DNA of 64,000 nucleotides from Nannobrachium achirus (taxonomy: Eukaryota > Chordata > Actinopteri > Myctophiformes > Myctophidae). Below the pieces are notes generated by a model, which was given only the letters and a program-made list of their open reading frames with translations, ran no database searches and was not told the DNA's origin. Shown here piece after piece: positions 1 through 51,980 of the stretch; position 1 is the first letter of the stretch; every line of letters starts with the position of its first letter. The stretch lies in NCBI GenBank assembly GCA_963921795.1, contig OY997657.1:27214377-27278376 (forward strand). Direction: 5' to 3'. Made by a program: the position numbers and the translations under genes.

Positions 1-476
1 CGCTACCATAGGAACACAGTTCAGAGAAAAAGGTCTCTAAAGATGTGAGAATGTATTGGATTAGCCGGCGCGATGCGGCGGCGTTACCCGATTACGGGCC
101 GGTGGAAAGAGCTCGCGGTTTGCGGCCTGGATGAAAATTTAGACGGGGGCTTCGTTAAGGCCTCCGATTATTTAATTCATTTTGGACCAAGAGGACCCAC
201 AAATTCACACACATGGGTGTGCGGAAACATTTACACAACCAATGTGTTCAGTGCCAATGCATCTGGCAGTGTGCTATTACAGTATGTGCTTGCTTAGATG
301 AAAATCCAGTTTTATGGTTATAGGTTTATTAGAACACCATAAAACAGTACAAAAGAAAATATTGACACTAGCATATTACGGATCAAATGAGGTTTCATCC
401 TATAATGATTTCATGCATTTTATGCAGTCAACCAGTGTTTGGTAAAGTGAGATGGTGCATTTTGTCTCTACAGTAC

Positions 477-31189
<30,713 letters not shown>

Positions 31190-31551
31190 TGTGAGTTGTA
31201 GTGATGCTGAAAGTTACGACAAAGCCATGCTGAGATGATGCGGCAACATCTCGAAATGAACTATACATAAATAATGATTTACTTCCGCATAAGGGAGTTT
31301 CAAAATAAAACCTCCCTGTAACGGCAACATTATTCTAGAATTAAATACGTTGATTAGTCGGACATGTTATAAATAAATAAATATATTCTAGTTGTTGATA
31401 TGTTGCACTATACCCAAATTACTACATCCAATTAACATATTTTATTTTATTATATTTGAACATATTTTATTTTCCTACTCAGTGCGTAACACCGGAAGAG
31501 AATAAGGAGTTTGAGTTCATATCCCGCGACTTCTGCTGCGTTGCCATAGTA
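31190..31551. promoter_or_regulatory. Divergent promoter interval between FANCM and IQCC
   Basis: Only 362 bp separate the FANCM start codon (minus) from the IQCC start codon (plus), a head-to-head layout typical of a bidirectional promoter. Two ETS-like motifs lie inside: GCGGAAGT on the minus strand at 31281-31288, about 92 bp before the FANCM ATG, and CCGGAAG on the plus strand at 31492-31498, about 54 bp before the IQCC ATG. No clear TATA box sits close to either start. Shared regulation is inferred. Confidence 0.6.
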
Positions 31552-40833
<9,282 letters not shown>

Positions 40834-41045
40834 CGTCGCATGAAACCAAACCCCTCTGAACTGGACAAGATAATTTGAGACGGAGGTTTTGAATGAGTTA
40901 AATGACTCTTATTTGTACCAGTTAGCGGTTCACAATCACATTATTGAGAAGACAAAGTGTACAGTATTTTTCCAGTTGTATTAATCTCTTGCTGTAATAG
41001 CTGTATGTATAAACAAGCATTTTATTTGTTGAAATAGAAAACATG

Positions 41046-41051
41046 AATAAA
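41046..41051 (+). promoter_or_regulatory. Likely polyadenylation signal of IQCC
   Basis: AATAAA located 213 bp after the IQCC stop codon, before the inverted-repeat element at 41130. Confidence 0.55.
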
Positions 41052-41129
41052 CTTTATTTTTCTAAAGAAGTGTCTTTTGTTCCTTAGTTGCTGCTTCAAT
41101 GGTGTCTCTGCCAATTGTCTTCATAGCAG

Positions 41130-41347
41130 CATATCGTTGCTGTCGGACAGAAACCTTGTACCTCCATATTTCAACTTTTAAATTTTAGTTTTTTTCCCCC
41201 ACAAAATGGATGTGTGGGTTTCATGAATTTTGAACCAATGAAAAGTATTAACAAGAACTTCTGACTAAATGTTTGGAACACGGGTTATTTTATACAAAAA
41301 GTAACAGTTTTAGACATACAAGGTTTCCATCTGACAGCGACGATATT
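41130..41347. mobile_element. Inverted-repeat MITE between IQCC and DCDC2B
   Basis: Arms ATATCGTTGCTGTC..GAAACCTTGT (41131-41160) and ACAAGGTTTC..GACAGCGACGATAT (41317-41346) pair over about 30 bp with few mismatches. Confidence 0.65.
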
Positions 41348-42204
41348 GTTGTCTGAGATACAGCCCCATTGTTCAGAAAGAGAATCTACTCAAAGAGATT
41401 CCGGGGATGGCCCCTCGCTCAAACCAGTTTGTGTCCTTATGTCTCATACACAGAAATCCTGTGTAGTGTTAAACTAATGAGTCCATTTGGTTACATTCCT
41501 ACACTCAATGGATAAATGAACACTGTAGTATTCTGCTGTGTATAATAAGCTCAAATGACAAGTTAAAACCACATGCTGCCGATATTATACACGTCACTAT
41601 AACACTGGTGTCTGCTAATGACTTAAGTCTCATTTGAGGCTAATTAGCATGTAAATAACAATTGTTCAGCCATATTCCCACCGTTAAACCACTTTTATTA
41701 GCCTCGTTTCGGCCAGGGTCACCTCGCTGAACTTTAAACAATGGGTCTCTCTCTCTCTCTGGTACTTGCATGGTATCTCAAATGCAAACAAATAATTTGT
41801 AAACTCATAAGCTCAAAACCTGCATACTATTTGGGGGAAAGAAAATCACAAATATGTTTCTGGGTTATCTTATTTATTCAGCTTACACCATTTGGACTCT
41901 TCCCCCTTCTCTCACTCTCTTTTGTTGTGGTTGCTGCTGCTGATGGTCTGGCCCACAAAGCTAGTCACTGCTGCCATGGCAACCAGGAAATACTCACAGC
42001 CGTCCGTCAGTGCAGAGAGTAGCGTGTAGTGTGTGTGTGTGTGTGTGTGTGTGAGGGGTGTGTGAGACCAGATCATGGTGAGCGGACGACCGGACGTCCA
42101 GACAGACCACCACGACACACACAACTGGGACCCCTAATCTTCACCTTTACTTCCAGTTCCACGTTTTCTTTGCTTGACCTGCCAGGCTGGTGAGTCTATG
42201 AGCA

Positions 42205-42312
<108 letters not shown>

Positions 42313-42599
42313 GGGGAACTAGTACATGAGAAAGTGTTGTGTGTGTGCGTGTGCACGACTGCGCGTGCGTGCGTGTTTGTGTGTGACAGAAGGTGGTCAG
42401 TAATTTAGCTTCAGTTATAGTTGGAGAAGACAGAAGTGTGCATAGAGTATGTATAGAATGTGGGTCATCGTGCTTGTGTGTGTGTGTGTGTGCGTGGACG
42501 TGGCCATGGATACGAGCAGCCAAGCAGACAACAGTGTTTCCTTCTGGTGTAGGCTATACTATAGCAGCGTGTCCTGGAGAGTAACAGCTGGGATCAGGG

Positions 42600-45500
42600 A
42601 TGGCTGCCAGCAGTGGAGCGTCCTCCACGGCCACCGCTCTCCTGCCCCCGGTGAAGAGTGTGATGGTTTACAGGAACGGAGACCCCTTCTACTGTGGACG
42701 CAGGTTTGTGGTCAACCAGCGCCAGGTGGCCAGTATGGAGGTCTTTCTTAATGAAGTGACCCTAAGCATTGGGGCCCCGCTTGCCGTCAGGACCCTGTAC
42801 ACCCCCAGACAGGGCCACAGGGTCAGGGAACTCCAGGAGCTCCAGACGGGAGGCCAGTATGTTGCGGCCGCAGGCTATGAGAGGTTCAAGAAGCTGGAGT
42901 GAGTATAGAAGCAAGTCACTAATACTGATATATCGTCCATTATTTGATGTTTTTGACAATTGACGAATCTGACACCAATAGGTCGTAATCTTTAACCACT
43001 TTCAACCTGGTATCCATATGTTCGTGTCATTATCGGTGGAAATTACAATCTTTGAATTGCCTATTAAAAACTTTCATCAAATCTACGTTTTCCAACCCTA
43101 TTAGAATAAATGTAGCACTTTTTGACAGAAAATCGGTCAAAACATAGATATAACTGTGGGCTAGGACTCTCCAAAATCAGGATTGTATTGGACCCAAAAA
43201 TGTGACATTGGTCAGGCTAATGATAATGTGTATAACCAATAATTCAGTTTACAACTGATTGAAATGTATATAGATTTGCTAGATTCCAATGATTGAAACA
43301 TTTATGCTATGTGAATAACGTCCAGCATTGATGTAAAAGGGACAAGGCATGCTCGATTGTAACATGTAGGCAAGTGTACTATGATCTATATATGCTTTTC
43401 AACTCTTTTAACCACTGACCCTAGCCTCCCTATTCTGGGGCTAACATTCAGGAAAAATAGCAGATCTAGAAGCTCACAACGTGTCGCAGCATGACACTTT
43501 GTCAGCTTGTAGATCTGCAATTTTTTGGCAAGGACATTTAGTTTAGTGTGAAAAGAGGAGGGGGTTTTGTATAGAGCCCTGGGGTCAACTATAGTGTTAT
43601 AAATGTTTAATGCTGTGATGACGTTGTCTTTTACACCTATATTTTAGTTACCTGAACACAGGCCTGAAGAGCCCGCCTGTCGCCCGTGAAGGAACTCAGG
43701 TAGGTTATGAGTTAAAATGAAATCAGTCCAACAGGACAGTCCATGATTCATTAATCTGAACTTAAACGTGAGGAATGTGCCACTGCATTGCTCAGTGAGG
43801 GCAGCCATGCCACAATTCTCTTATCTCGTTGATCTGTCCATTTGAATTGCAGCCAAGTTGAATATGAAAATGATCGCTTGTGTAGCCATAACATCAGGAT
43901 TTTCCATTCTAGAGCCAACTTCATATTTGCCTACATATTTGACGACACTTAAAAGCCGTTTGTTATGTTAGCATTAGTGGCTTATGTGCACTTTGCCCAA
44001 CTACAGTATGTGTGTCAGTGTAAGCACTTTGATGTCACTGGTTGACATTTAAATTCATTTAAATGATCGCATAATGATTGTATTGACAATCACTCTTCAC
44101 TTTACGCTATTATTGCGACCATAGGTCGCAGTTTACTATCAGAACCGTCACAGCTTGTCCGTGTCCGTCCGTCTGTCCGGACGGGTAATGCCTGACACTA
44201 TGGTTCCCCTGACACATCACTGTGACATCACAGGTGACATCACAGTGATGTCAGATACTCAGAGCAGGGATCTCCATGTATGGGCATAAACAGGTGACAT
44301 CACAGTGATGTCAGATACCCAGTGCAGGGATCTCCATATATGGGCATAAACAGGTGACATCACAGTGATGTCAGATACCCAGTGCAGGGATCTCCATATA
44401 TGGGCATAAAAGGGATTATTTTAGGGATCTCCATATATGGGCATAAAAGGGATTGTATCCCAGAAGCCCTGTTAGGAGAACCACACTAACAGAATCCATA
44501 TATGGCCAAAACAGATGGCCAAGACAGATGGCACGACCTCACCCTCTTGTCGCCCTTAGGCGTCTTACTGGTATATTTACAGTCAGAAATTGGTTTTGGG
44601 CGATGTGAGACAAAATATATAAACAGTATTGCTGAAATAAATAATTATTCATAAAGACATTGACATATGGCCAATAATGATGGACCACACACGCACGCGC
44701 ACACAGAGAGCCACTCACAATGGAGAGTGCTTACGTATTCGGACCAATTGGCAGGGATAAGATTCAGAATAAATGTTTGTCGAGCCTGGAGTGTGTTTCT
44801 GGTCTTTTACCATCAGTGTAACTTTTCTGTGCAGTAAACATGAGAGTGATTTGTTTTATTTGTGCCTTGGGCGGCTGCCATTTGGAGAGCTTATTGTGTG
44901 TGTTGAGAGGCCTCTGTATAAAAGTCAGCCGTGCTTGTTGTGAGTTGCTGTGGAGTAATGTTAAATTGGCCTGCCATGATGAGGCTGTGTGTGTGCGCAG
45001 GTGCACGTGCACGCGCATGCGCGTTTGTGTAATAAAGCATACCTCCATGCAGTGTTATCAACGCTGTGCACATGTCTGGGCAAGCCCGATGCTGAGCCCC
45101 ACGTTGGCAGCGCCACGAGTCCTTCAGCGCCAGGACACTTCAAAGCCAAAACGCTGAGGCATGATTATCTGTCTTTAGTTTGTCCTGGGTTGATTTATTG
45201 CAGTGGTGCCGTCAGAAGCAGCAGGAGATACTATGTGAACAGCAGATTATTGTACACAGTAAAAACCTGAGTGTTAACTAGTGTACAAATGGAACCAAAA
45301 GGACTGTATGGGACCATTTGAGTTACAAATGGATAAATGTTAAAGGGGAAAACCACCCATTTTCAATATTGAACTATGTCATTAATATACTTTAGAGGAG
45401 TTCTGTAAATACAAAAAAAGTTTCCCCCCCTTCTGTGTTGCCTAGAACTAGAGGATTGATTTTGGTAAATGGTAAAATGGTAAATGGTGCATTTATATAG

Positions 45501-46232
45501 CGCTTTTATCCAAAGCGCTTTACAGAGATTGTGCATTACATTCACCCATTCACGCACACATTCATACACCAGTGGCGGAGGAAACCATGCAAGGCACCAA
45601 CCTACTCACCGGGAGCAATTAGGGGTTCAGAGTCTTGCCCAAGGACCCTTCGACATTAACTCAGGGGGAGCCCGGATTCGAACTGGGAACCCTTCGGGAA
45701 CCCTTCGTGCTCTAATAACGGTTTCTCTACCCCTGAGCTATGCCGCCCCATTTTTTGGGGTTTGTATTGCAAAGTACACCGGTGTGATGTCATCACTGTG
45801 TACTTTGCAAAACAAACCCCTTTTTTTCCACAGAACTCCTCTAAGGTATATTAATGACAGTTCAATATTGAAAATGGGTGGTTTTCCCCTTTAAGTACAG
45901 TATGTAACCGTCTCTTGTGTCAGACACGTTATGTATGGATGTGTCGTTGCCATGGCTTCCCCACTTGAGCTGACATGAGTGCAACAGTTAAGCGTAACTT
46001 ACCGTATATCCCGTAGTGTGGCAATGTTGCTTGCCACAAAAATCTGTTCTTTTTGGCATGAGAGTTGCTGCTGATGGTTTATATTCACATTTCATAACAT
46101 TTCTGAAATAGCTGAACCTTACCTAACCCTCTACCTTGTGACTATGTCTAATGCAGGCAAAGTTAATCTACAGGCCAAATGTCTCGGCTAAATGGAGGAA
46201 GTTCATACCTATACCTTGTATCATTCAGTGAG

Positions 46233-46312
<80 letters not shown>

Positions 46313-46689
46313 TTTAACAATTTGTTCATGTCCACATACTGTAAAGGAGAGCATACAAGGTCCCAGATATTCACAAAATCATGGCCTATGTCTTCATGAT
46401 ACAATAAGCATTTCACTCAGTACTCCATGGATATAAGTAAGTGGCGCCAGTGGCGGCTGTCAATTATAGCAGAGACAGCCAGCCTTTTTGCCTCCATTGC
46501 AAGTCTATACACTTTCAGTGAGCACACTTTCCTGTCTCCCTTCAGTGTTTTCCGTAATGGAGACCTCCTGTGTCCGCCCTTCCGCTTTATCATTCCTCGG
46601 AGCATGCAGCAGGATCTGGAGCAGATTCTGAGTCTGGTCACAGAGAAGGTCAGCTTACGGACTGGAGCTGTACGCAGGTCAGTGACACT

Positions 46690-46744
<55 letters not shown>

Positions 46745-47140
46745 GCACAAACGGTACACATGTGTGTATATCGGTGTGTATATCTGTGTGTATATCTGTG
46801 TGTATACACAGATAGTACTCTGTTAATTACAAGTAGAAGTCCTGTAAACAAAATGTAATTGAGTATGTACTTAAAGTACCAAAAGTAAAAGTACAAAATG
46901 TTTGAAAATAACAGATCGCGACGCGTTGTGAGCTTGTAGATCGACTATTTTCAAATAGCCAAGGTTTATGTACTGTATGCTTTATAATATTATGATAGTA
47001 CAATATTTAGATCTGAGATGTAGTGGAGTAGACATAAATGTATTGGAAATTTGAAATACTCAAGTAAAGTACAAATACCTCAAGATTGTACTGTACTTAT
47101 GTAAATTTACTCAGTTACTTTACACCATTATGTGTGTAAC

Positions 47141-47206
<66 letters not shown>

Positions 47207-47237
47207 GCGTGCGTGCGTGCGTGCGTGCGTGCGTGGG

Positions 47238-47270
<33 letters not shown>

Positions 47271-50200
47271 GCGTGCGTGCGTGCGTGGGTGCGTGCGTGT
47301 GTGGTGTGTGCGTGCGTGCGTGTGTGTGTGTGTGCGTGCGTGCGTGTGTGCGTGCATGTGTCAGGTTGTGCTCCCTGGAGGGACTCGCTGTGACCTCAGC
47401 AGGAGAAGTGGAAACTGGCCACTGCTATGTTGCCGTGGGAACCGAGAGGTTCAAGAAACTCCCGTACTTGGAGCTGTTGATTTCTAAGGCTGCAGAGAGG
47501 TATTGTTATTTGGGGGGGTTTTGGTGTTTGTCTTAGTTGTTTTTAGACATTGGTTTATTTGACCTTCTTTAACACAGGGGGGTCCCCAAATTATTTTGGG
47601 GAGGTCCCCAGATGATTAAATGAATGTGCAACATTGTTTTCTCACTCAACAGTAAACACGTCAACATAAAGTTTAAGTGTATATGCACATTTCTAAAGTG
47701 ACAATTTAAGGACTTTTTAATACCTCTAAAATGACAAATTGTAAAATATTAGAGGCAGAAATTGCGAAAATAGCTGATCTATGTTGCGAGGCGTTGTGAG
47801 CATGTAGATCTGCTATTTTCACAATAGAACCGTGTTATACAAATTGTAATTCCTCAACTCTTCGTGCTCGTATTTTGGGCGGTCGTGGCCTGAAAAGGTT
47901 GAGGAACACTGCTCTAACATACTGTAGAGAATGAGGGGATAAATTACACATTGTCAGAGTCAAGGCACTATAGTGTATAACTTACATACACATATATGTT
48001 TTAATTTATTTTCCAGACATTACCCTGGAAGCAAACATTTTCCAAGGAGTACAGAGGTAAATTGGAGTTATTTTCGGTTTGAGCTTTTCATAACTCACTT
48101 GTGGTTCTGTACTGGGATATTTCACTTTCAAACATGTTTGGGGTAATTTTTAAATCTACCCCAAAAAATATAAGTGAAAAACACGGCCATCTCACGCATT
48201 AGAAGGGCAGTGTCAGAGCCAGAACCAAGGTCAGATATTTTCAATGAATTTATCATGGTTAAAATGGAGTTGTCTGGTAAAATTAGTATCAAATATCATA
48301 TAATAAATCAAGCAACTTAAAAACTGTCTGAAGTTAAAATGACTCTAAGCATGTTTGAAGTGAAATATGCATCCATTTAGACCAGGAACCCCTTTAAATA
48401 ACTTCTGGGGTTCTTGTTGCTATAATGTATATACAGTATAGCAAAGCAAACCCTGAAACCCCTTAGAATCGGCCTCGGGTCTAAATTGGTTAACAAACGT
48501 GTTACAGTATGTCGAACAAACATCTCTGAGTAGTCACATTTGAACAAAATCAAAACAAGGGGAAAATGAAGATGGTAGTGAAGAACACCATGTCACAATT
48601 GTTTTTCCCTCTCAGAGCAGGAAAGCAGGAAGTGGCCCAGAAGACAGATACAGTGACTCAGCCCTTCTGGAATCACCAGAGGTAGTGACATTGATACTAC
48701 CTTTTTAATAAATTACTTATCTGATGGTGTGTATTGCCTGACATTCTGATCCAAGACAGTGCTCAAATTATTGGCTTAAGAATGCAACACAAACAAAAGA
48801 ATGCGAGAAAAAAATAAACTAGAAAGATTGCTAGAAAAGTGTGGTTGCCGTGACGTGAATTTCGCAAATGAATTTCATCTTACCATTTGAATTGATCACA
48901 TTCAAGTAAATGGGGAAAATTAATTCACTAATAATGGCCATATGGAGATCTCTGTGTCAGTCCTTGTACCTTTTATGTCCATATACTGTATGGAGATCCC
49001 TGACGTCATCAATATTAAGCACATATCTTAGAAAGCCTATTTATGGACATACTGTGTCAGTCTCATATGGTCTATGATGTCAGCCATCTCCATATTTGGG
49101 AAAAGTAAATTTTTTAATTAAAGTCAATGGAGAAAATTAATTCACAAATACATTTATATAAATTAAACTATTATTATATAACGTATCTCCTAGCAAAATA
49201 GCACGCATGCGTGTCCCGATGAAGCCGAACGATTTGGCATATGGCCCAAGTGTGTGCCACCAAAACTGGGAGGAGTAGCGTGGCAAGTAAAAATCTCCAT
49301 GAAATTCAACACTTCGATAGAAAATGTATAGAAAATAAGTAATTATTTGGGTGAACGACTCCTATAAGTTGAGAAAGCTGGGAACCATCTCTTTGTGACA
49401 TTGGCTTGCAAATGAATGTGGCTTTTAATTCCTGAACTTCACAGTCAGATGGGAGGAGGGTGAGGTCCACAGGAGATGAGGCGACGCAGGTGGCCTCACA
49501 ACTGGCCGTTCAAAGAAGGGCCGGAAGGAGGGGTCATGGGGAGGAGACTTCCGTGTTCTACGCCAGGCCCGCCAGGGTCCGCAAGAACCAAGACTACCAA
49601 CCTAGACTGTCAATCAGCAACGGACCAGGTTAGGACCCTGGCCTGAACACACTCATTTTTTTACGCTATGCTTTGGGGGTTTTCCTGCCTTTATTGATAG
49701 GTATACAGTAGGTTGACAGGAAATGGGGAGAGAGCTGGGGGTGACACGTAACAAAGGTCATCAGGATCGGGACTCGAACCCGCGACACGCTGTCAGGCCG
49801 GAATACCAGCCTATGTGCCTGGACCACTACCCTGTGGCCAAGGCCTCTATCGACTGTCTTTGAGTCAATGTTTTTAGCGTGTTGACCAATTTATATGTGC
49901 AGCACGTGTGCAGCAGCAATAACTTGTTTGCTGTTCATTATAGCCCAGCCAAGCGTGTTTAAAAGGAAAGTGCAGCGGAGGAGAGAGGAGGTGCGAGGGG
50001 CTGAGGAGATACAAGAGGATGAGAACACAGCGACAGAACTCCCTGTTGATCAGGTAAACTCACAACCATCTCTCGTCTGACCGTTAAAACCTTTCATGTC
50101 ATGTGGCATGAAGCTCGATAAAAAATGATAAACGATTGATCTGTTTTTCTTCTCCTTCCTCTCCATATGAAGAGAGTGGCAGAAATAGTGGAAGATGAGG

Positions 50201-50415
50201 AAGTAACTCAAAGGGATGACCTGCTGCAAAACACTGAACAGGTGCACATGGCAAAATAGTTGTTTTCGTTTTCTTTCTTTTAGGTTAAGCGTGGGAGTTA
50301 GTTGGCATCCCTGCCAAGATGTTATTTTTGGAAACCCATAATCATGTTCATCCGAATGATTGGTGCAAAGATTATATGACAAAGGTGTACTTTCATAATT
50401 TGTATTTTGTGTGTG

Positions 50416-50459
<44 letters not shown>

Positions 50460-51072
50460 CGTGTGCACATGTGTGTTTAATGTGGATAGCAGCTAAATAG
50501 AAAGGCAAGCACTCCAGCAGGCTCACCTGTGAGCAGCAATAGATCAGTCCAGAAAAGAGATCCAGGCAGACATGAAATTGAGACTGATACTGAAGCATCA
50601 CAGGTATTCATGCATTCATGTACTGGATAAACTATTTGTGTGGGAGTGTGTATATACCCTGTCAAAATGTAATTTTTTGAAAACCATAATCATGATTATT
50701 AGAATGATTTGTGAAAAGATTGTATGACAAAACTATGTGCTCTTGCCAAGGTATACTCATATAATTAGCGTGTGTTGTTATTTTTTACGTGGATAGCAGC
50801 CAAACATAAAGGCAAGTACTCCAGCAGGCTCACCTGTCAGCAGCAATAGATCAGTCAAGAAAAGAGATCCGGGCAGACATGAAATTGAGACTGATACTGA
50901 AGCATCACAGGTATTCATGCATTCATGTAATGGTGGTTAACAACCTCATGTATGGTAGATGTACAAATTGTTAATCTAGTTGGAATTATCTTCTTTTTTG
51001 CGAGACAGGCGGAGATGATGAAGAGTGAAGTGTGCAATGAGAATGGTCACGAACCCTTATACAATGGAAACC

Positions 51073-51171
<99 letters not shown>

Positions 51172-51884
51172 TCTGTCTGTGTGTGTGCTCAATTATTTTT
51201 CACTGTTTGGATTTACAAAATAAGAAAACCTTTTTTTCATTTCCAAGGTACAGCTAACCCAACACGAAGACACTGAACAACAATCAGCTACGGAAAATCA
51301 TACATCTGCAATGACAGACGAAGATCTTGCCAGGGCTGAGGTGAATTAAGCATCTTCTTCAGACGATTTTGAATTGAATCAGTGGGTCAAATGTTTTACT
51401 GTCAGACCCATAAGGGTAAAAACTTCCATTCTGAGTTAAATGAGCTCTGGATTTACTGTGTGTACATGCAGGCACTTATATTGAGGGCAAGTAAAGACAG
51501 TAATGAATTCTGTCACTGGTCTCATCTGTATTCAAGGTACCTGAGCCTGAGCTAAAGCTGAACTCTTCAAATTCAAGGACTTCATCATCCTCATCTAACG
51601 GTTCCAGAGACAGCGGATCGACCCATGGAAAAAATAGGGAGTTTGAAGACAGGTCAAGTTTAAAATCCTCAAACTCTAAGGGGGTACGCTGAATTGCTCT
51701 ACATCGCCAAGCCATGTCCCATCTTGTCTGTCACTCATTCACTTTTGTTCTTACCCTGTTTAATGGTTTACTCCAACAGAGCTCTCCGCAGCCTCCCCCA
51801 TCAAATATAATGGAACAGTCCAATCATGGAGGACTGATGGCTGAGGAGAGGGAAGGCTTCATCAAAGATGCATCGATGCAGTGA
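42600..51884 (+). CDS. dcdc2b: DCDC2B (doublecortin domain-containing 2B), 16 coding exons
   Basis: Coding exons: 42600-42898, 43648-43699, 46157-46227, 46546-46677, 47365-47499, 48017-48056, 48616-48681, 49445-49628, 49944-50053, 50173-50241, 50490-50603, 50797-50910, 51009-51074, 51248-51340, 51537-51683, 51780-51884. They join to 598 codons with all phases consistent. Doublecortin domain 1 lies in exon 1 ([19 protein letters not shown], ending [14 protein letters not shown]). Domain 2 lies in exons 3-5 ([45 protein letters not shown]). Such domains bind microtubules, often in cilia. The C-terminus is long, Ser/Glu-rich and longer than I recall for the human protein. Exons 11 and 12 (residues 387-424 and 425-462) are near-identical tandem copies. 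The small exons 6, 7, 10 and 13-15 rest on frame and splice motifs alone. An AATAAA lies at 52265-52270. Confidence 0.88.
43453..43527. repeat. Recurrent palindrome, copy 5
   Basis: Arms AAAAATAGCAGATCTAGAAG and CTTGTAGATCTGCAATTTTTT around GTGTCGCAGCATGACAC. In DCDC2B intron 1. Confidence 0.85.
44231..44410. repeat. 60-bp minisatellite, three units
   Basis: Exact 60-bp period starting at 44231, 44291 and 44351. Each unit contains the palindrome TGACATCACAGTGATGTCA and the phrase GGGATCTCCAT. The last two units are almost identical. A fourth partial unit follows at about 44424-44448. Confidence 0.92.
45340..45894. mobile_element. TTAA-flanked MITE interrupted by a SINE
   Basis: TTAA ends and inverted arms AAGGGGAAAACCACCCATTT / AAATGGGTGGTTTTCCCCTT, continuing through TTCAATATTGAA and GAGGAGTTCTG for about 75 bp per side. 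A SINE occupies 45472-45750. Confidence 0.88.
45472..45750 (-). mobile_element. tRNA-derived SINE
   Basis: On the minus strand: a tRNA-like head with box A (TAGCTCAGGGGTAGAG) and box B (AGTTCGAATCC), a body containing TTGGGCAAGACTCTGAACCC, and a tail GTAAAGCGCTTTGGATAAAA followed by GCGCTATATAAATG and a short AT-rich repeat. This is a common fish SINE architecture. Confidence 0.85.
46237..46310. repeat. (CA)n microsatellite
   Basis: About 37 CA units starting about 8 bp after the DCDC2B exon 3 donor. Confidence 0.97.
46690..46742. repeat. (CA)n microsatellite
   Basis: About 26 CA units starting 13 bp after the DCDC2B exon 4 donor, followed by GTGTGTATATC repeats to about 46806. Confidence 0.95.
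46902..46956. repeat. Recurrent palindrome, copy 6
   Basis: TTTGAAAATAACAGATC and GATCGACTATTTTCAAA around GACGCGTTGTGAGCTTGTA. It sits inside a second 'ctcaagta' MITE (about 46850-47127) at a position like that of copy 1. Confidence 0.75.
47147..47360. repeat. Compound (GT)n-(GCGT)n microsatellite
   Basis: (GT)n then GCGT-rich sequence ending about 5 bp before the DCDC2B exon 5 acceptor (exon starts 47365). The tract replaces a normal polypyrimidine tract. Confidence 0.95.
47575..47911. mobile_element. hAT-like MITE with a copy of the palindrome inside
   Basis: Flanked by CTTTAACA (47567-47574) and CTCTAACA (47912-47919), 7 of 8 matching. The right end (GGCCTGAAAAGGTTGAGGAACACTG, 47887-47911) resembles the 28545-type family. 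Palindrome copy 7 is at 47764-47822. Confidence 0.65.
47764..47822. repeat. Recurrent palindrome, copy 7
   Basis: GAAAATAGCTGATCTA and TAGATCTGCTATTTTC around GCGAGGCGTTGTGAGC. Confidence 0.8.
49655..49840 (-). mobile_element. tRNA-derived SINE
   Basis: On the minus strand: box A-like TAGTGGTCCAGGCAC, box B GGTTCGAGTCCC, then a body GTTACGTGTCACCCCCAGC and CCATTTCCTGTCAACC that ends near CTATCAATAAAGGC. In DCDC2B intron 8. Confidence 0.7.
50409..50452. repeat. (GT)n microsatellite
   Basis: About 22 GT units upstream of DCDC2B exon 11; the duplicated copy of this intron segment has only a trace (GTGTGTTG at 50770). Confidence 0.93.
50490..50910 (+). repeat. dcdc2b: Tandem exon duplication within DCDC2B
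   Basis: Two 114-bp exons, 50490-50603 and 50797-50910, sit 307 bp apart and differ at only a few positions. Both encode a 38-residue segment sharing [16 protein letters not shown] and [17 protein letters not shown], both keep frame, and both have the same acceptor context (GGATAG) and donor context (GTATTCATGC). Part of the upstream intron is duplicated too (CATAATCATG followed by GAATGATT in both). 114 is a multiple of three, so either exon could be skipped without a frameshift. Confidence 0.9.
51076..51182. repeat. (GT)n microsatellite at a splice donor
   Basis: About 50 GT units. The tract begins right at the donor of DCDC2B exon 13 (exon ends 51074), so the donor GT is the first repeat unit. 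Confidence 0.95.
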
Positions 51885-51916
51885 CCTTAATGTCCACTGC
51901 GATATGGCTTAAAAAC

Positions 51917-51980
51917 TAAAATAGCTGATCTACAAGCTCACACTGCGATGTGTTGTGAGCTTGTAGAACAAATATCTTTT
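51917..51980. repeat. Recurrent palindrome, copy 8
   Basis: AAAATAGCTGATCTACAAG and CTTGTAGAACAAATATCTTTT around CTCACACTGCGATGTGTTGTGAG. It lies 33 bp after the DCDC2B stop codon, in the presumed 3' UTR. Confidence 0.8.

Noticed and set aside
73..297. GC-rich plus-strand frame near the left edge
   Set aside because: No recognised family; probably part of a repeat in the FANCM intron. No helicase exon could be found between 1 and 476.
50050..50601. Minus-strand frame of 183 codons
   Set aside because: Antisense of DCDC2B exons 10 and 11 and a GT tract.
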